DNA of 23,728 nt from Eubacteriales Family XIII. Incertae Sedis bacterium (GCA_031254995.1 JAIRTJ010000064.1:1-23728), one strand, 5' to 3'. Positions 15,879 to 23,728 are shown, counted from the first letter of the stretch. Numbers and translations are program-made. The notes: generated by a model not told the origin, from the letters alone.

Positions 15879-17303
15879 CTATCCTCTTTCGCCTTCAAAT
15901 ATCTTTCGAATGATCTGTATGAAATCCGCGTTGCTCCGCGTATGCGCCAGATGATCGATGATCATCTCAGTGACTTCCTGCGTGCCGAGGTTTGACATCG
16001 CCCTGCGCATGAGCCAGATGGCCTCCAATTCCTCGGAATCCATGAGCAGATCTTCTCGTCTCGTACCGGATTTGTTCAAATTGATGGCGGGGAATATTCG
16101 TTTTTCCGAGAGCTTTCGATCCAGATGAAGCTCCATGTTTCCCGTACCCTTGAATTCCTCGAAGATGACGTCGTCCATACGACTGCCCGTCTCAACGAGG
16201 GCAGTCGCCAATATGGTGATGCTGCCGCCCTCTTCCATGTTTCGCGCGGCGCCGAAAAACTTCTTGGGTTTGTGCAAAGCGCCGGGATCGAGACCGCCGG
16301 AGAGCGTCCTTCCGGAAGCGGGCACGACCAGATTGTACGCTCGCGCCAACCGCGTAATGCTGTCCAAGAGTATGACGACGTCTCGTCCGTATTCCACCAA
16401 CCGCTGCGCGCGAGCGAGAACCATTTCCGCCACCTTGACGTGGTTTTGCGGCAATTCGTCGAACGTCGAATAGATGACCTCGCCTTTGATGGAGCGTTGC
16501 ATGTCAGTGACTTCCTCGGGGCGTTCGTCCACGAGGAGTACGATCATTTCGCATTCGGGATGGGTTTTTTCAATGGTGTTCGCGATGGCTTTCAGGAGAA
16601 TGGTCTTCCCCGCCTTGGGCGGAGCGACGATGAGCCCTCTCTGTCCTTTTCCTATGGGTGCGACGATATTGATCAGACGCATGGACAGATTTTTCGGATT
16701 GTCCTCCAAATTTATGCGTTCGTTGGGGAAGATGGGCGTCAGGCTGCCGAATTCGGGTCTGTGGATGGCGACCTTGAGATCCTCGCCGTTCACATTGAAC
16801 ACGTAGAGCAATGCGCCGAACTTTTCGCCCTCGTTGGCCTTTCTCGCAACGCCCTTGATCTTATCGCCCGTCTTGAGATTGAATCTCCTGATCTGCGCAG
16901 GCGCGACATATACGTCGTCGCTGCTGGAAAGGTAGTTGTCGAATCGAAGGAATCCGAATCCGCTGTCCGCCAATTCCAAAATACCTTCCACCTCGTATCT
17001 GTTTTTGTTGCGCTCGTCATCTTCCGAGATCGTCGCGTTCTCCGCAGGCGTTTCCTCGCCCTCATCTTTTTCCTCCGCTTGCGCAGGCGTCGCAGTTCGC
17101 TTTTGAGGCTTGGTTCGCGCGGCAGGCGCGGGTGTATCCGCAAGCGGAGTTGCGGTTCCTTCCCCGTCCGGTTTAGAGGAACCGTTGATCAGCGCGTCCA
17201 AAATCTCGCCTTTCTTCATCTTTTCAAAGCCCTCGACGCCGAAAGCTTTCGCGATTTCCTTCAATTCGGAAACCTTCTTTGATCTGAGTATCGCTTCGTC
17301 CAT
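15879..17303 (-). CDS. rho: Transcription termination factor Rho
   Basis: This 474-residue hexameric RNA-dependent ATPase terminates transcription. An N-terminal helical SAP-like domain (1-42) is followed by a low-complexity Pro/Ala/Glu linker (about 42-100) longer than in E. coli Rho. Next comes the cold-shock-type RNA-binding domain (about 103-180, with GILELADSGFGFLR), then the RecA-like ATPase with Walker A VAPPKAGKT (226-234), ILLDSITRLARAYN and the Q/R-loop region LSGGLDPGALHKPKKFFGAARN. All core motifs look intact. GGTAGG precedes the ATG closely. A promoter candidate at 17430-17459 gives a leader of about 115 bases. It shares an operon with DUF1385 and prmC. The leader could allow autoregulation, as known for E. 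coli rho, but I see no direct sign. Confidence 0.98.
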   Translation of the reverse strand: MDEAILRSKKVSELKEIAKAFGVEGFEKMKKGEILDALINGSSKPDGEGTATPLADTPAPAARTKPQKRTATPAQAEEKDEGEETPAENATISEDDERNKNRYEVEGILELADSGFGFLRFDNYLSSSDDVYVAPAQIRRFNLKTGDKIKGVARKANEGEKFGALLYVFNVNGEDLKVAIHRPEFGSLTPIFPNERINLEDNPKNLSMRLINIVAPIGKGQRGLIVAPPKAGKTILLKAIANTIEKTHPECEMIVLLVDERPEEVTDMQRSIKGEVIYSTFDELPQNHVKVAEMVLARAQRLVEYGRDVVILLDSITRLARAYNLVVPASGRTLSGGLDPGALHKPKKFFGAARNMEEGGSITILATALVETGSRMDDVIFEEFKGTGNMELHLDRKLSEKRIFPAINLNKSGTRREDLLMDSEELEAIWLMRRAMSNLGTQEVTEMIIDHLAHTRSNADFIQIIRKIFEGERG

Positions 17304-17429
17304 CCCTACCTTACCCGGATTCCGAGTCGCGTCGAAAATCCGCCTTTCTTTTCTTATTCGGGTTTTTTGTCTTTACAATGGGGTAACATTATTTTGATGC
17401 AACAAAGGGCGTTGTGTTCAACACCCACA

Positions 17430-17459
17430 TTATAACCGCATTATTATAAAGAATGCAAT
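17430..17459 (-). promoter_or_regulatory. Sigma-A-like promoter for rho-DUF1385-prmC
   Basis: On the minus strand a perfect TATAAT (17430-17435) lies 18 bases after TTGCAT (17454-17459). A small imperfect inverted repeat (17408-17427, GTTG/CAAC with flanking GGG/CCC) covers the predicted start point near 17423. A second TATAAT-like run lies just upstream. The match is reasonable. Confidence 0.5.
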
Positions 17460-17505
17460 ACTTTTCTGCGTAAAGAACAATATAAATCTTCGCGCGAACC
17501 ATATG

Positions 17506-17526
17506 CCGCCGCGCGCATCGCGGCGG
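17506..17526 (-). terminator. Strong GC hairpin downstream of the LCP gene, no U-tract
   Basis: CCGCCGCG (17506-17513) pairs with CGCGGCGG (17519-17526) around a 5-base loop, 24 bases after the LCP stop at 17551. On the minus strand it is followed by CATATGG rather than a T run. It may be a 3'-end-protecting hairpin or part of a Rho-dependent end. The rest of the 247-base gap between rho and the LCP gene holds the rho promoter and leader. Confidence 0.4.
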
Positions 17527-17550
17527 ATCTTACGACAGTCCGCGCGCCTC

Positions 17551-18675
17551 TTATCGAGGAGCCGTACCGTTTTTGCCGGCGACGGCTCCGTCCGTCACCG
17601 CGCCATCCGTGATCGCTCCGCCCGTGACGGATTCGGGACCGGCGTATATTTCGCGCAACATCGCCTCAATCTCGGAATCGTCCGCTCTTCGCCAGAAGGA
17701 CAGGCTGCTGCCGCTTACGACGCCCGAAGTCCCCGGCAAAAGAAACGTGCGTATGGTCTCGGGATCCATGCCCGAAGCCTTGTCCGCGAGATAAAGGATG
17801 GCTCGGGTCGTGATGTCGGAATCCACATTGTCCGCCACGACCTTCGCGACCTTTGTCAATTTATTCTCGAAAACCTGCTTGACGGCGCTCTTTATGAATG
17901 CCTGCTGAGCTTCCACGCGACCGATGTCGCCGTTGCGATAACCGCTGCGATATCGCAGATACTGCACGGATTTCTCGCCGTCCAATATCTGTTCTCCCGC
18001 CTTGATGTTGATATAGAGATTTTGGGGCGGGCTGGAATAGACCATATTCCTCGGAACGTTCATCGGGACGCCGCCGATCTCATTCACGATATTGGCTACG
18101 CCGTCGTAGTCGATAATCGCGTAATAGTTGATGGGAATTCCGAGAAGAACTTCGTGTACGGCCTTCGCCATCGCGTCCGCACCTTCGTGCGCCACCGCAT
18201 TGATCTTCAAGTACGAACTCGAATACCCTTCGCGTTTGTAATAGGTGTCTCGAGGAACGGAAACAGCGTCCAACTCCTGCGTCTCGGGATCGAAACTGAT
18301 CAATATGATCGTATCCGCCAATCCCTCGTTTGTCGTGCCCATCAAAAGGACATTGACGCGCTTGGAGTCTTTGAATTCCTCGGCAAATATTCCCTCGCCG
18401 GGATAGATGAGATCCAATTTCTCATCCGTCTGCGTCCGAGGACGCTCGTCGGTCGAGTTTTTGTCCATCGGACGTTGATCGAGGACGGTATTGACGATAA
18501 AGATGCCCGCGACGATCACGACGATGCAGATCAAAAACGTGATAAGGAAGAACTTCGAAAATGTCCTCCTTGTCGTCGGAGATTTCTTTTCTTTCTCTTT
18601 ATCCGCTTCTTTATCCGCGACCTCAGGCGTTACAGGCCTCGTCTCTTCATTGTTTTGCTCTGTTTGCTCGTCCAA
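17551..18675 (-). CDS. LytR-CpsA-Psr (LCP) family protein, longer copy
   Basis: A 374-residue membrane-anchored LCP protein. The family transfers anionic or other glycopolymers from undecaprenyl carriers to peptidoglycan outside the membrane. A charged cytoplasmic N-terminus (1-40) precedes one membrane helix (about 41-63), then a linker and the LCP domain from about 105. It shows DSKRVNVLLMGT, DTIILISFD, the lipid-phosphate arginine motif SVPRDTYY, KINAV and GRVEAQQAF. The C-terminus ends in a Gly/Thr/Asp/Ala tail of degenerate five-residue units (VTGGA ITDGA VTDGA). The start is TTG with GGAGG ten bases upstream; no in-frame ATG precedes the membrane helix, and a nearby ATG stops after two codons. 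It follows the second LCP gene by 28 bases. Confidence 0.92.
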   Translation of the reverse strand: MDEQTEQNNEETRPVTPEVADKEADKEKEKKSPTTRRTFSKFFLITFLICIVVIVAGIFIVNTVLDQRPMDKNSTDERPRTQTDEKLDLIYPGEGIFAEEFKDSKRVNVLLMGTTNEGLADTIILISFDPETQELDAVSVPRDTYYKREGYSSSYLKINAVAHEGADAMAKAVHEVLLGIPINYYAIIDYDGVANIVNEIGGVPMNVPRNMVYSSPPQNLYINIKAGEQILDGEKSVQYLRYRSGYRNGDIGRVEAQQAFIKSAVKQVFENKLTKVAKVVADNVDSDITTRAILYLADKASGMDPETIRTFLLPGTSGVVSGSSLSFWRRADDSEIEAMLREIYAGPESVTGGAITDGAVTDGAVAGKNGTAPR

Positions 18676-18703
18676 TTACTTCATTCCTCCGTTGCGTTTG
18701 CGT

Positions 18704-19678
18704 TCATCCGGCATCTTCCTCCGGCGGCGCCATGCTGTAGATCGCATTCATCAATTCATCGACCTGCGCCTCGTCAACCAAATAATACGAGGCGCCGTTG
18801 AACCGAGATGCGGCTCCCGGAGCCATATAGGTCGCGATGTCCTCCGTGTGCATGCCCAAGGCCTTGCCCGCGATCCGCGCCGCGATGCCCGCCTTCATAT
18901 TCGTATCGACTTCCTTTACGACCGTCTTTGCCACCTTGGGAAATCCGAATCCCATGCTCTGTTTGAACGCTTCCTTCATAAAACTCTGTTGAGCCTCCAC
19001 CCTGCCCAGATCGCCAGTGGGGTATCCCTTCCTGAATCGCAGGAATTGCACGGCTTGATCTCCGTTCAGCGTCTGTACGCCTTGTTTTAAGTCGATGTTC
19101 AGTCCCTGCTCCGCGTCCGTGTATCGCATGTCCATGGGAACATCCATCGTAACGCCGCCCATGGCGTCCACGATTCTCGCGACGCCGTCGTCGCTGATCA
19201 CATCATAGAAATGGATGGGAACGCCGCACAGCACATTGCTCACCGCCGCGGCCATCGCCTCGACTCCCTCCGTCTTGTAAATCGAATTGATCTTTTGATG
19301 CGCCGCGCCGGGATAATCGGGTCTCTCATAATAGGTATCGCGGGGCACCGATATCACATCCACTCGTTTCAGCTCCGTATCGAAACTGCCCAACATGATC
19401 GTATCCGTAAGCTCCTGATTGTGACCGAGCAACAAAACGTTCACGCGCTTCGAATCCTTGTATTTTCTCGCAAAATCGCTGTCGCCTCCGGCGATCGGAG
19501 AGACGTCGCTCATGACGTCCCCCGAAAAATAGTCCGTGAGACGCGAAATGCCGAATTTGTCGATCAAGAACAATCCCACTGTAAACACCGCCAACAAGGT
19601 CAGAAAGATCGGCAAAAACACCCTTCCGAACGAACTCTTTTTCTTCTTCCTGCTGTTTCTTCTGTCGCCGCGACTCAC
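18704..19678 (-). CDS. LytR-CpsA-Psr (LCP) family protein, shorter copy
   Basis: This 324-residue paralogue of the next gene in the operon shares the same architecture without the long acidic N-terminus or the repeat tail. A lysine/arginine-rich start (1-18) precedes one membrane helix at about 19-39 and an extracellular LCP domain. The domain has DSKRVNVLLLGH, DTIMLGSFD, SVPRDTYY, QKINSIY and GRVEAQQSF. The C-terminal part resembles the other copy, with a SFNGASYYLVDE-like region (here SRFNGASYYLVDEAQ). Both key arginine motifs are present, so it should be an active wall-polymer ligase. The GTG start has GGGAGG seven bases upstream. It begins 36 bases after the hbd stop. The pair probably arose by tandem duplication followed by divergence. 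Confidence 0.92.
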   Translation of the reverse strand: MSRGDRRNSRKKKKSSFGRVFLPIFLTLLAVFTVGLFLIDKFGISRLTDYFSGDVMSDVSPIAGGDSDFARKYKDSKRVNVLLLGHNQELTDTIMLGSFDTELKRVDVISVPRDTYYERPDYPGAAHQKINSIYKTEGVEAMAAAVSNVLCGVPIHFYDVISDDGVARIVDAMGGVTMDVPMDMRYTDAEQGLNIDLKQGVQTLNGDQAVQFLRFRKGYPTGDLGRVEAQQSFMKEAFKQSMGFGFPKVAKTVVKEVDTNMKAGIAARIAGKALGMHTEDIATYMAPGAASRFNGASYYLVDEAQVDELMNAIYSMAPPEEDAG

Positions 19679-19714
19679 GAAAACGCCTCCCGTAACCGTT
19701 CTTCCCGAACGATC

Positions 19715-20560
19715 TTATTGATAATCGAAAAATCCTTTTCCGCTCTTCCTGCCCAATTCGCCGCCGCGAACCTTCTTGCGCAACAGGGGATGGGGCCGGT
19801 ACTTCGTATCGCCGAACTCCTCATAGAGAACTTCCATGATGGCGAGGCACACGTCCAAACCGATCAAATCGCCCAAGGCCAACGGTCCGAGGGGATGGTT
19901 CGCGCCGAGTTTCATCGCCTCGTCGATCTTCTCCGCCTCCGCGACTCCGTCCGCCAAGATGCCGATCGCTTCGTTGATCATCGGGATCAATATCCTGTTC
20001 ACGACGAAGCCGGGCGCTTCCTCGACCTCGACGGGCGTCTTGCCCAACGTCTCCGTGAGCCCTACGATGGCGGCCTTCGTTTCGTCCGAGGTGGCGAGTC
20101 CTTTGATGATCTCCACCAATTTCATCAGCGGCACCGGGTTGAAGAAATGCATGCCGATGATTTTATCCGGTCGCTTCGTCGCGGAAGCTATCTCCGTGAT
20201 GGATAGCGAGGACGTGTTCGTGGCGATGATCGTGCCGGGTTTGCACAGCTCGTCCAATTCCGCGAACAGAGCCTTCTTCGCTTCCATGTCTTCCGTTGCG
20301 GCTTCGATGATCAGATCGGCGTCCGCTACGATTGAGATATCCGTGGAACCATTGATTCTGCTGAGCATATCGTCTTTATCCGCGGCGGAAATCTTTTCCT
20401 TCGCAACCAAACGTTCGAGATTTTTTGTCACCGTCGCGATGCCTTTTTCAACGGAAGATTCTCTTCTTGCGCGAAGAGCTACCTCAAACCCGTTTTGCGC
20501 CAATACCTGAATGATGCCCGCACCCATGGTTCCCGTACCGAGTACGCCGATTTTCTTCAT
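19715..20560 (-). CDS. hbd: 3-hydroxybutyryl-CoA dehydrogenase
   Basis: A 281-residue cytosolic dehydrogenase, the usual size of clostridial Hbd, interconverts acetoacetyl-CoA and 3-hydroxybutyryl-CoA with NAD(P)H in butyrate formation. The N-terminal Rossmann motif is GVLGTGTMGAGI (5-16). The catalytic pair is H138 in GMHFFNPVPLMKLVE and E150. N188 lies in EAPGFVVNR, and the C-terminal dimer domain has NHPLGPL and GRKSGKGFFDY. The frame is open nine codons further to a GTG, but the ATG at 20560 gives the standard N-terminus and has an AGGG five bases upstream. The other butyrate genes (crotonase, acyl-CoA dehydrogenase, Etf) are not adjacent. The AT-rich upstream 20588-20700 may hold a promoter, but I could not define boxes. 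Confidence 0.94.
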   Translation of the reverse strand: MKKIGVLGTGTMGAGIIQVLAQNGFEVALRARRESSVEKGIATVTKNLERLVAKEKISAADKDDMLSRINGSTDISIVADADLIIEAATEDMEAKKALFAELDELCKPGTIIATNTSSLSITEIASATKRPDKIIGMHFFNPVPLMKLVEIIKGLATSDETKAAIVGLTETLGKTPVEVEEAPGFVVNRILIPMINEAIGILADGVAEAEKIDEAMKLGANHPLGPLALGDLIGLDVCLAIMEVLYEEFGDTKYRPHPLLRKKVRGGELGRKSGKGFFDYQ

Positions 20561-20719
20561 GTCGCCCTGCCTTTCCGGATTACTCACGTATCCTTTATCT
20601 TTACATATTTACAAATTTTTTATACTAAAATAAACGCTATGCGCGCCGCAACTCTATTTTCCGCAAAAACGCGTCCTTTTTCAAGTTAAATTTTTATTTC
20701 ATCGCAATAGCGCCTCCGG

Positions 20720-20738
20720 TTGCGGCCGATCGCCGCAA
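20720..20738 (-). terminator. Hairpin after pgi, no U-tract
   Basis: TTGCGGC (20720-20726) pairs with GCCGCAA (20732-20738) around a 5-base loop, 12 bases past the pgi stop. There is no T run after it on the minus strand. It lies in the 190-base gap between pgi and hbd, the remainder of which is AT-rich with no gene seen. It may be a weak terminator or mRNA 3'-end structure. Confidence 0.35.
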
Positions 20739-20750
20739 AATTTCGTACGC

Positions 20751-22007
20751 TCATTCCTCGACGCGCAATATGCGCATCATCTCCTTTTTATACGCCTCCA
20801 CACCCGGTTGGTCGAAGGGATTCACGCCCATGAGCAATCCCGTGAGCGCGCACGTCCATTCGAAGAAGCACACCGCCAAGCCGAAGCAATACGCGCTCGC
20901 GTCGGTCAATTCCGCGGCAATGATGGGGATGTCTATGCTTCTGTGCGCCTTCATCATGCCGGTTCGCACCGCGGCATTGAGTTGCGCCATGCTCTTCCCC
21001 GCAAAAAATCCTCCTTCGTCGCCTGCGGAGATATCGGCCGGGGGGTTTGCGAAATGGATGAGCGTCTCGCAGAAGATTTGATTGCCCTCCTGGAAAAATT
21101 GCCCAAGTGAATGCAGGTCGCTGCTCAGATTTACGCCGACGGGCAACATACCCTTCCCGTCCTTGCCTTCGCTCTCGCCGTAAAGTTGCAAAATCCAATC
21201 GCTGAACGATGCCATGAACGGCTCGAAAGCTCCGATGATCTCGACGGTCTTTCCCGTGTCCTGCAAGGCGCGCCGCACGCAGGCCGTCCTCTTGGCCGCA
21301 TCGACTATGTCGGGGGACGAAGCCGCGCGCGCGCCCTCGATCACGCGGACGATGTCTATGCCTGCGACGGCCATCGGAAGCAAACCCACGGGCGTCAGCA
21401 CGGAGTATCGACCTCCCACGTCTCCGGGAATGATGAAACTCGCGTATCCGCGTTCGCGGACCTCGCGGCGCAGGCTGCCGTTTTCCGCGTCGGTGATCGC
21501 GTAGATCCGGCTGTTGGCCTCAGCCTCTCCGTATTTTTCGACGAGCAATTTGCGCAAGGCGAGAAACGCGATGCCGGGCTCCGTCGTACCGCCGGACTTG
21601 CTGATGTTGCAGATGCAGATATCCTCGTCTTTTATATCGTCGATCAGCTTTTTGTGATAGGCGCCGCTGAGGTTGAAGCCCGCGAAGGCGAGGCGCGGGA
21701 AACCGCTTCTCTGCTTCGCGTCGATACCGCCGTCGACGAATTCCGAGGCGGCGCGCGCCCCCAAATAGGATCCGCCGATTCCGATCACGACAAACACAGT
21801 GCATTTGGCGCGAATATCGGAGGCTGTCGCCGCGATCGCCGATATTTCCGCATCCGTCAGTCGATTCGCGTACTCGACCCAACCGGTATACGGCATTTTG
21901 CGCGAAAGAAGCGTCTTGTAATGACGATTCGCCTCCGCCGCATATCCGTCGGCTCTGCGCAACACATCCTCATTCATCTCATAATTCACCGTTATCGTTC
22001 CGGTCAT
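20751..22007 (-). CDS. pgi: Glucose-6-phosphate isomerase
   Basis: This 418-residue enzyme interconverts glucose-6-phosphate and fructose-6-phosphate in glycolysis and sugar-nucleotide supply. It is somewhat shorter than the roughly 450-residue Bacillus form. Two SIS sugar-phosphate domains are visible: the first with VIGIGGSYLGAR (74-85) and SKSGGTTE (136-143), then the family signature DVGGRYSVLTPVGLLP (196-211). Catalytic candidates are H299 in SDLHSLGQ, E307 in FFQEGNQ, and the C-terminal lysine in GVEAYKK. The ATG at 22007 follows AGGAGGTAGGATCA, a strong ribosome site. It lies 94 bases after the nucleotide-sugar dehydratase gene, in the same direction, which suits a role in feeding hexose phosphates to polysaccharide synthesis; this link is inference. 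Confidence 0.97.
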   Translation of the reverse strand: MTGTITVNYEMNEDVLRRADGYAAEANRHYKTLLSRKMPYTGWVEYANRLTDAEISAIAATASDIRAKCTVFVVIGIGGSYLGARAASEFVDGGIDAKQRSGFPRLAFAGFNLSGAYHKKLIDDIKDEDICICNISKSGGTTEPGIAFLALRKLLVEKYGEAEANSRIYAITDAENGSLRREVRERGYASFIIPGDVGGRYSVLTPVGLLPMAVAGIDIVRVIEGARAASSPDIVDAAKRTACVRRALQDTGKTVEIIGAFEPFMASFSDWILQLYGESEGKDGKGMLPVGVNLSSDLHSLGQFFQEGNQIFCETLIHFANPPADISAGDEGGFFAGKSMAQLNAAVRTGMMKAHRSIDIPIIAAELTDASAYCFGLAVCFFEWTCALTGLLMGVNPFDQPGVEAYKKEMMRILRVEE

Positions 22008-22092
22008 TGATCCTACCTCCTATTGTAAATTCAAGCATTATCGTCTATTTGCGATTAAAATGCGACGCCGCGCTTTCGATGCTCGAGGCGGG

Positions 22093-22114
22093 CGAGGACG
22101 ATCATTCGTCCTCG
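22093..22114 (-). terminator. 9-bp perfect hairpin with the dehydratase stop codon in its loop
   Basis: CGAGGACGA (22093-22101) pairs exactly with TCGTCCTCG (22106-22114) around a 4-base loop that contains the stop codon (22102-22104). On the transcript it is followed by CCCGCC, not a U-tract. The remaining gap to pgi (22008-22092) shows only the pgi ribosome site and no clear promoter. Confidence 0.45.
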
Positions 22115-23728
22115 ATCTTGACGCCGCGTATCACGGAACGCCGCTCCGTCTCCTTGTATTCGGGCAACATCCTGCGCAGCCATGCCTTGACTTCGTCAGG
22201 GCTCATCGCGGCTACCTGTTCGCTGATCACGCGCTCAAAATGCGCGCTCTTGTCGCGCAGGGCGCAGGCCAATTCCTCGGACGGCTCCGCCGCGGTTCCG
22301 AGAAATATCTTCTCGTGCGCCGTCCTGCGAAGATATTCGCTGTCGTAGCTGAGTTCCTCATGTATCTTTTCTCCGGGGCGGAGCTCCGTAATTACGATGT
22401 CGATGTCCTCGTAAGGGATGTAACCCGAGAGTTTGACTATGTTTTCCGCGAGATCCAAAATCCTGATCGGTTCGCCCATATCGAGGATGAATATCTCGCC
22501 GCCCTCCGTCATCGCGCCCGCCTGAATAACCAATTGCACGGCTTCCGGTATGGTCATGAAATACCGCGTGACATCCTTGTCCGTGACCGTGACAGGTCCG
22601 CCGCGTTCGATCTGCTTGCGAAACAGCGGAATAACGCTGCCGTTGCTGCCCAATACATTTCCGAAGCGCACGACGGCGAACGCGACTTCCGAACGTCTGT
22701 TCTTTTCGCGAATGATCATCTCGGCAAGACGCTTTGTCGCGCCCATGACGTTTCCCGGATTGACGGCCTTATCCGTGGAAATCAGCACGAAGCGTTCCGC
22801 CGCATAGGCGTCGGCCAAGTCCGACACGATCTTCGTGCCCAGTACGTTGTTCGCGACCGCTTCGCCCGGGTTGAATTCCATGAGCGGCACGTGCTTGTGC
22901 GCTGCCGCGTGAAACACCGCATGCGGTCTGTATTGCTCGAAGACGCTCCTCATGCGGATCGGATCGCGCACGGAAGCGATGACCTCTTCGAATTCCGTAT
23001 TCGGATAAGCGATACTGAGTTCGTCGCCCAACTCGAAGACGCCGTTTTCGTAATTGTCCACGGCGACGATTCTTCTAGGCTTGTATTTTGCTATCTGCCT
23101 GCACAGTTCGGAACCGATGGAACCGCCTCCGCCCGTCACCAAGACGATGCGCCCTTCCAGATATCCGCTGATGCTCTTTATGTCCGATTTGACGGGTTCG
23201 CGCCCCAAAAGATCTTCTATGTCGATATTTCGCAGAGCGCTTACGCTGACCCTTTCGTCGATCAGATCTCCGAGGGACGGCAATATCCGAACCTTGCATT
23301 TGGTCTTGTTGCATTCGTTTACGATCGCTTGGATGTCTTTTCTTCCCGCAGACGGGATGGCGACGATGATTTCGTCGATGGCGTATCTTCTCGCGAGCAA
23401 TTTAATGTCGTTGTGATTTCCCGCGATCTTCACCCCGAGAATCGTCCGGCCTTTTTTCGAGGGATCATCGTCAGCCGCGACCTCCACGCGCATGTTCAGA
23501 GCGGAATTCGTCTTTATCTCCTTGATGATTCCGGCTCCCGCATCGCCCGCGCCGACCAACATCACGCGGACCGGCTCTTGTTTCGCCGCAGGTTCCCTTG
23601 AGAATTGCGAAATGAAGTCCGAGATACCGCTCTTGTTCTTCGTGGCGCGAAGATATCTGTAGACGAAACGAGCGCTGCCCGTGAGCGTCGTGTCGAAGAT
23701 GAACGAAAGGACATAGATGCTTCTCGGC
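22102..23728 (-). CDS. Membrane-type nucleotide-sugar 4,6-dehydratase (CapD/WbpM-like), 5' end outside window
   Basis: The frame stays open to the window edge, well beyond the internal GTG at 23565, so the N-terminus is missing; about 541 residues are visible. The family dehydrates UDP-linked N-acetyl sugars for capsule, wall or glycan synthesis. The first visible residues (RSIYVLSFIFDTTLTGSARF) are the end of the N-terminal membrane domain. Then comes a first Rossmann domain (VMLVGAGDAGAG), then the catalytic short-chain dehydrogenase domain with VTGGGGSIGSELCRQ. The sequence VLISTDKAVNPGNVMGATKR shows MxxxK in place of the classical YxxxK, as in the large WbpM-type enzymes. A C-terminal LRPGEKIHEEL motif is also typical. 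The exact sugar cannot be read from the sequence. The gene ends in a perfect hairpin, 94 bases before pgi. Confidence 0.93.
   Translation of the reverse strand, partial: PRSIYVLSFIFDTTLTGSARFVYRYLRATKNKSGISDFISQFSREPAAKQEPVRVMLVGAGDAGAGIIKEIKTNSALNMRVEVAADDDPSKKGRTILGVKIAGNHNDIKLLARRYAIDEIIVAIPSAGRKDIQAIVNECNKTKCKVRILPSLGDLIDERVSVSALRNIDIEDLLGREPVKSDIKSISGYLEGRIVLVTGGGGSIGSELCRQIAKYKPRRIVAVDNYENGVFELGDELSIAYPNTEFEEVIASVRDPIRMRSVFEQYRPHAVFHAAAHKHVPLMEFNPGEAVANNVLGTKIVSDLADAYAAERFVLISTDKAVNPGNVMGATKRLAEMIIREKNRRSEVAFAVVRFGNVLGSNGSVIPLFRKQIERGGPVTVTDKDVTRYFMTIPEAVQLVIQAGAMTEGGEIFILDMGEPIRILDLAENIVKLSGYIPYEDIDIVITELRPGEKIHEELSYDSEYLRRTAHEKIFLGTAAEPSEELACALRDKSAHFERVISEQVAAMSPDEVKAWLRRMLPEYKETERRSVIRGVKIEDE

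Noticed and set aside
17354..17389. 11-codon mini-ORF (MLPHCKDKKPE) in the rho leader
   Set aside because: It has no ribosome site and is not linked to a clear hairpin or terminator; likely chance.
1..23728. CRISPR arrays, tRNA or rRNA genes, insertion sequences, phage or toxin-antitoxin genes
   Set aside because: No repeat-spacer pattern, tRNA-like fold, transposase or small paired ORFs were recognised in the few short intergenic gaps.

Overview
The window is a mid-to-high GC bacterial chromosome segment (roughly mid-50s % GC by eye), densely coded on both strands. It most resembles an anaerobic, amino-acid-fermenting Clostridia-like member of the Bacillota. The grounds are the coenzyme-B12-dependent oxidative ornithine pathway, strong AGGAGG-type ribosome sites, two LytR-CpsA-Psr wall-polymer ligases, an energy-coupling-factor (ECF) vitamin-type transporter, a Bacillus-type Fe-S PurF and a rho-DUF1385-prmC neighbourhood. 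This assignment is inference; there is no rRNA or other decisive marker. I saw no tRNA, rRNA, CRISPR array, transposase or phage gene.

Left block (2-6376, + strand): an ornithine-degradation operon, ord (3' part only)-ortA-ortB-oraS-oraE-glmL-like. OraSE converts D-ornithine to 2,4-diaminopentanoate, Ord oxidatively deaminates it, and OrtAB cleaves 2-amino-4-ketopentanoate with CoA to alanine plus acetyl-CoA. The GlmL-like ATPase probably services the B12 mutase. The ornithine racemase needed to supply D-ornithine is not in view. Several joints overlap, indicating tight translational coupling.

Middle-left block (6388-10447, - strand): ecfS (UPF0397 type)-fused double ATPase-ecfT-SAM hydrolase (DUF62). 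This looks like a four-gene operon of unknown substrate. It is transcribed divergently from pyrG-purF, two nucleotide-biosynthesis genes that overlap by 17 nt. The 366-bp divergent region holds two good sigma-A-like promoters facing away from each other, a possible 8-codon leader peptide and an 11-bp hairpin before pyrG.

Right block (13943-23728, - strand): in transcription order, a membrane-type nucleotide-sugar 4,6-dehydratase (5' end cut by the window edge), pgi, hbd, two LCP ligases, rho, DUF1385 and prmC. Sugar-nucleotide, wall-polymer and butyrate-pathway functions sit next to transcription and translation termination functions. Hbd could link acetyl-CoA from ornithine to butyrate-type fermentation.

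The points most worth a second look are the ECF plus SAM-hydrolase module with a 16-bp perfect palindrome before the hydrolase gene, the pyrG leader, and the absence of any convincing U-tract intrinsic terminator at operon ends next to an intact rho. Most genes belong to well-known families. I did not find a clearly undescribed system, only candidates.
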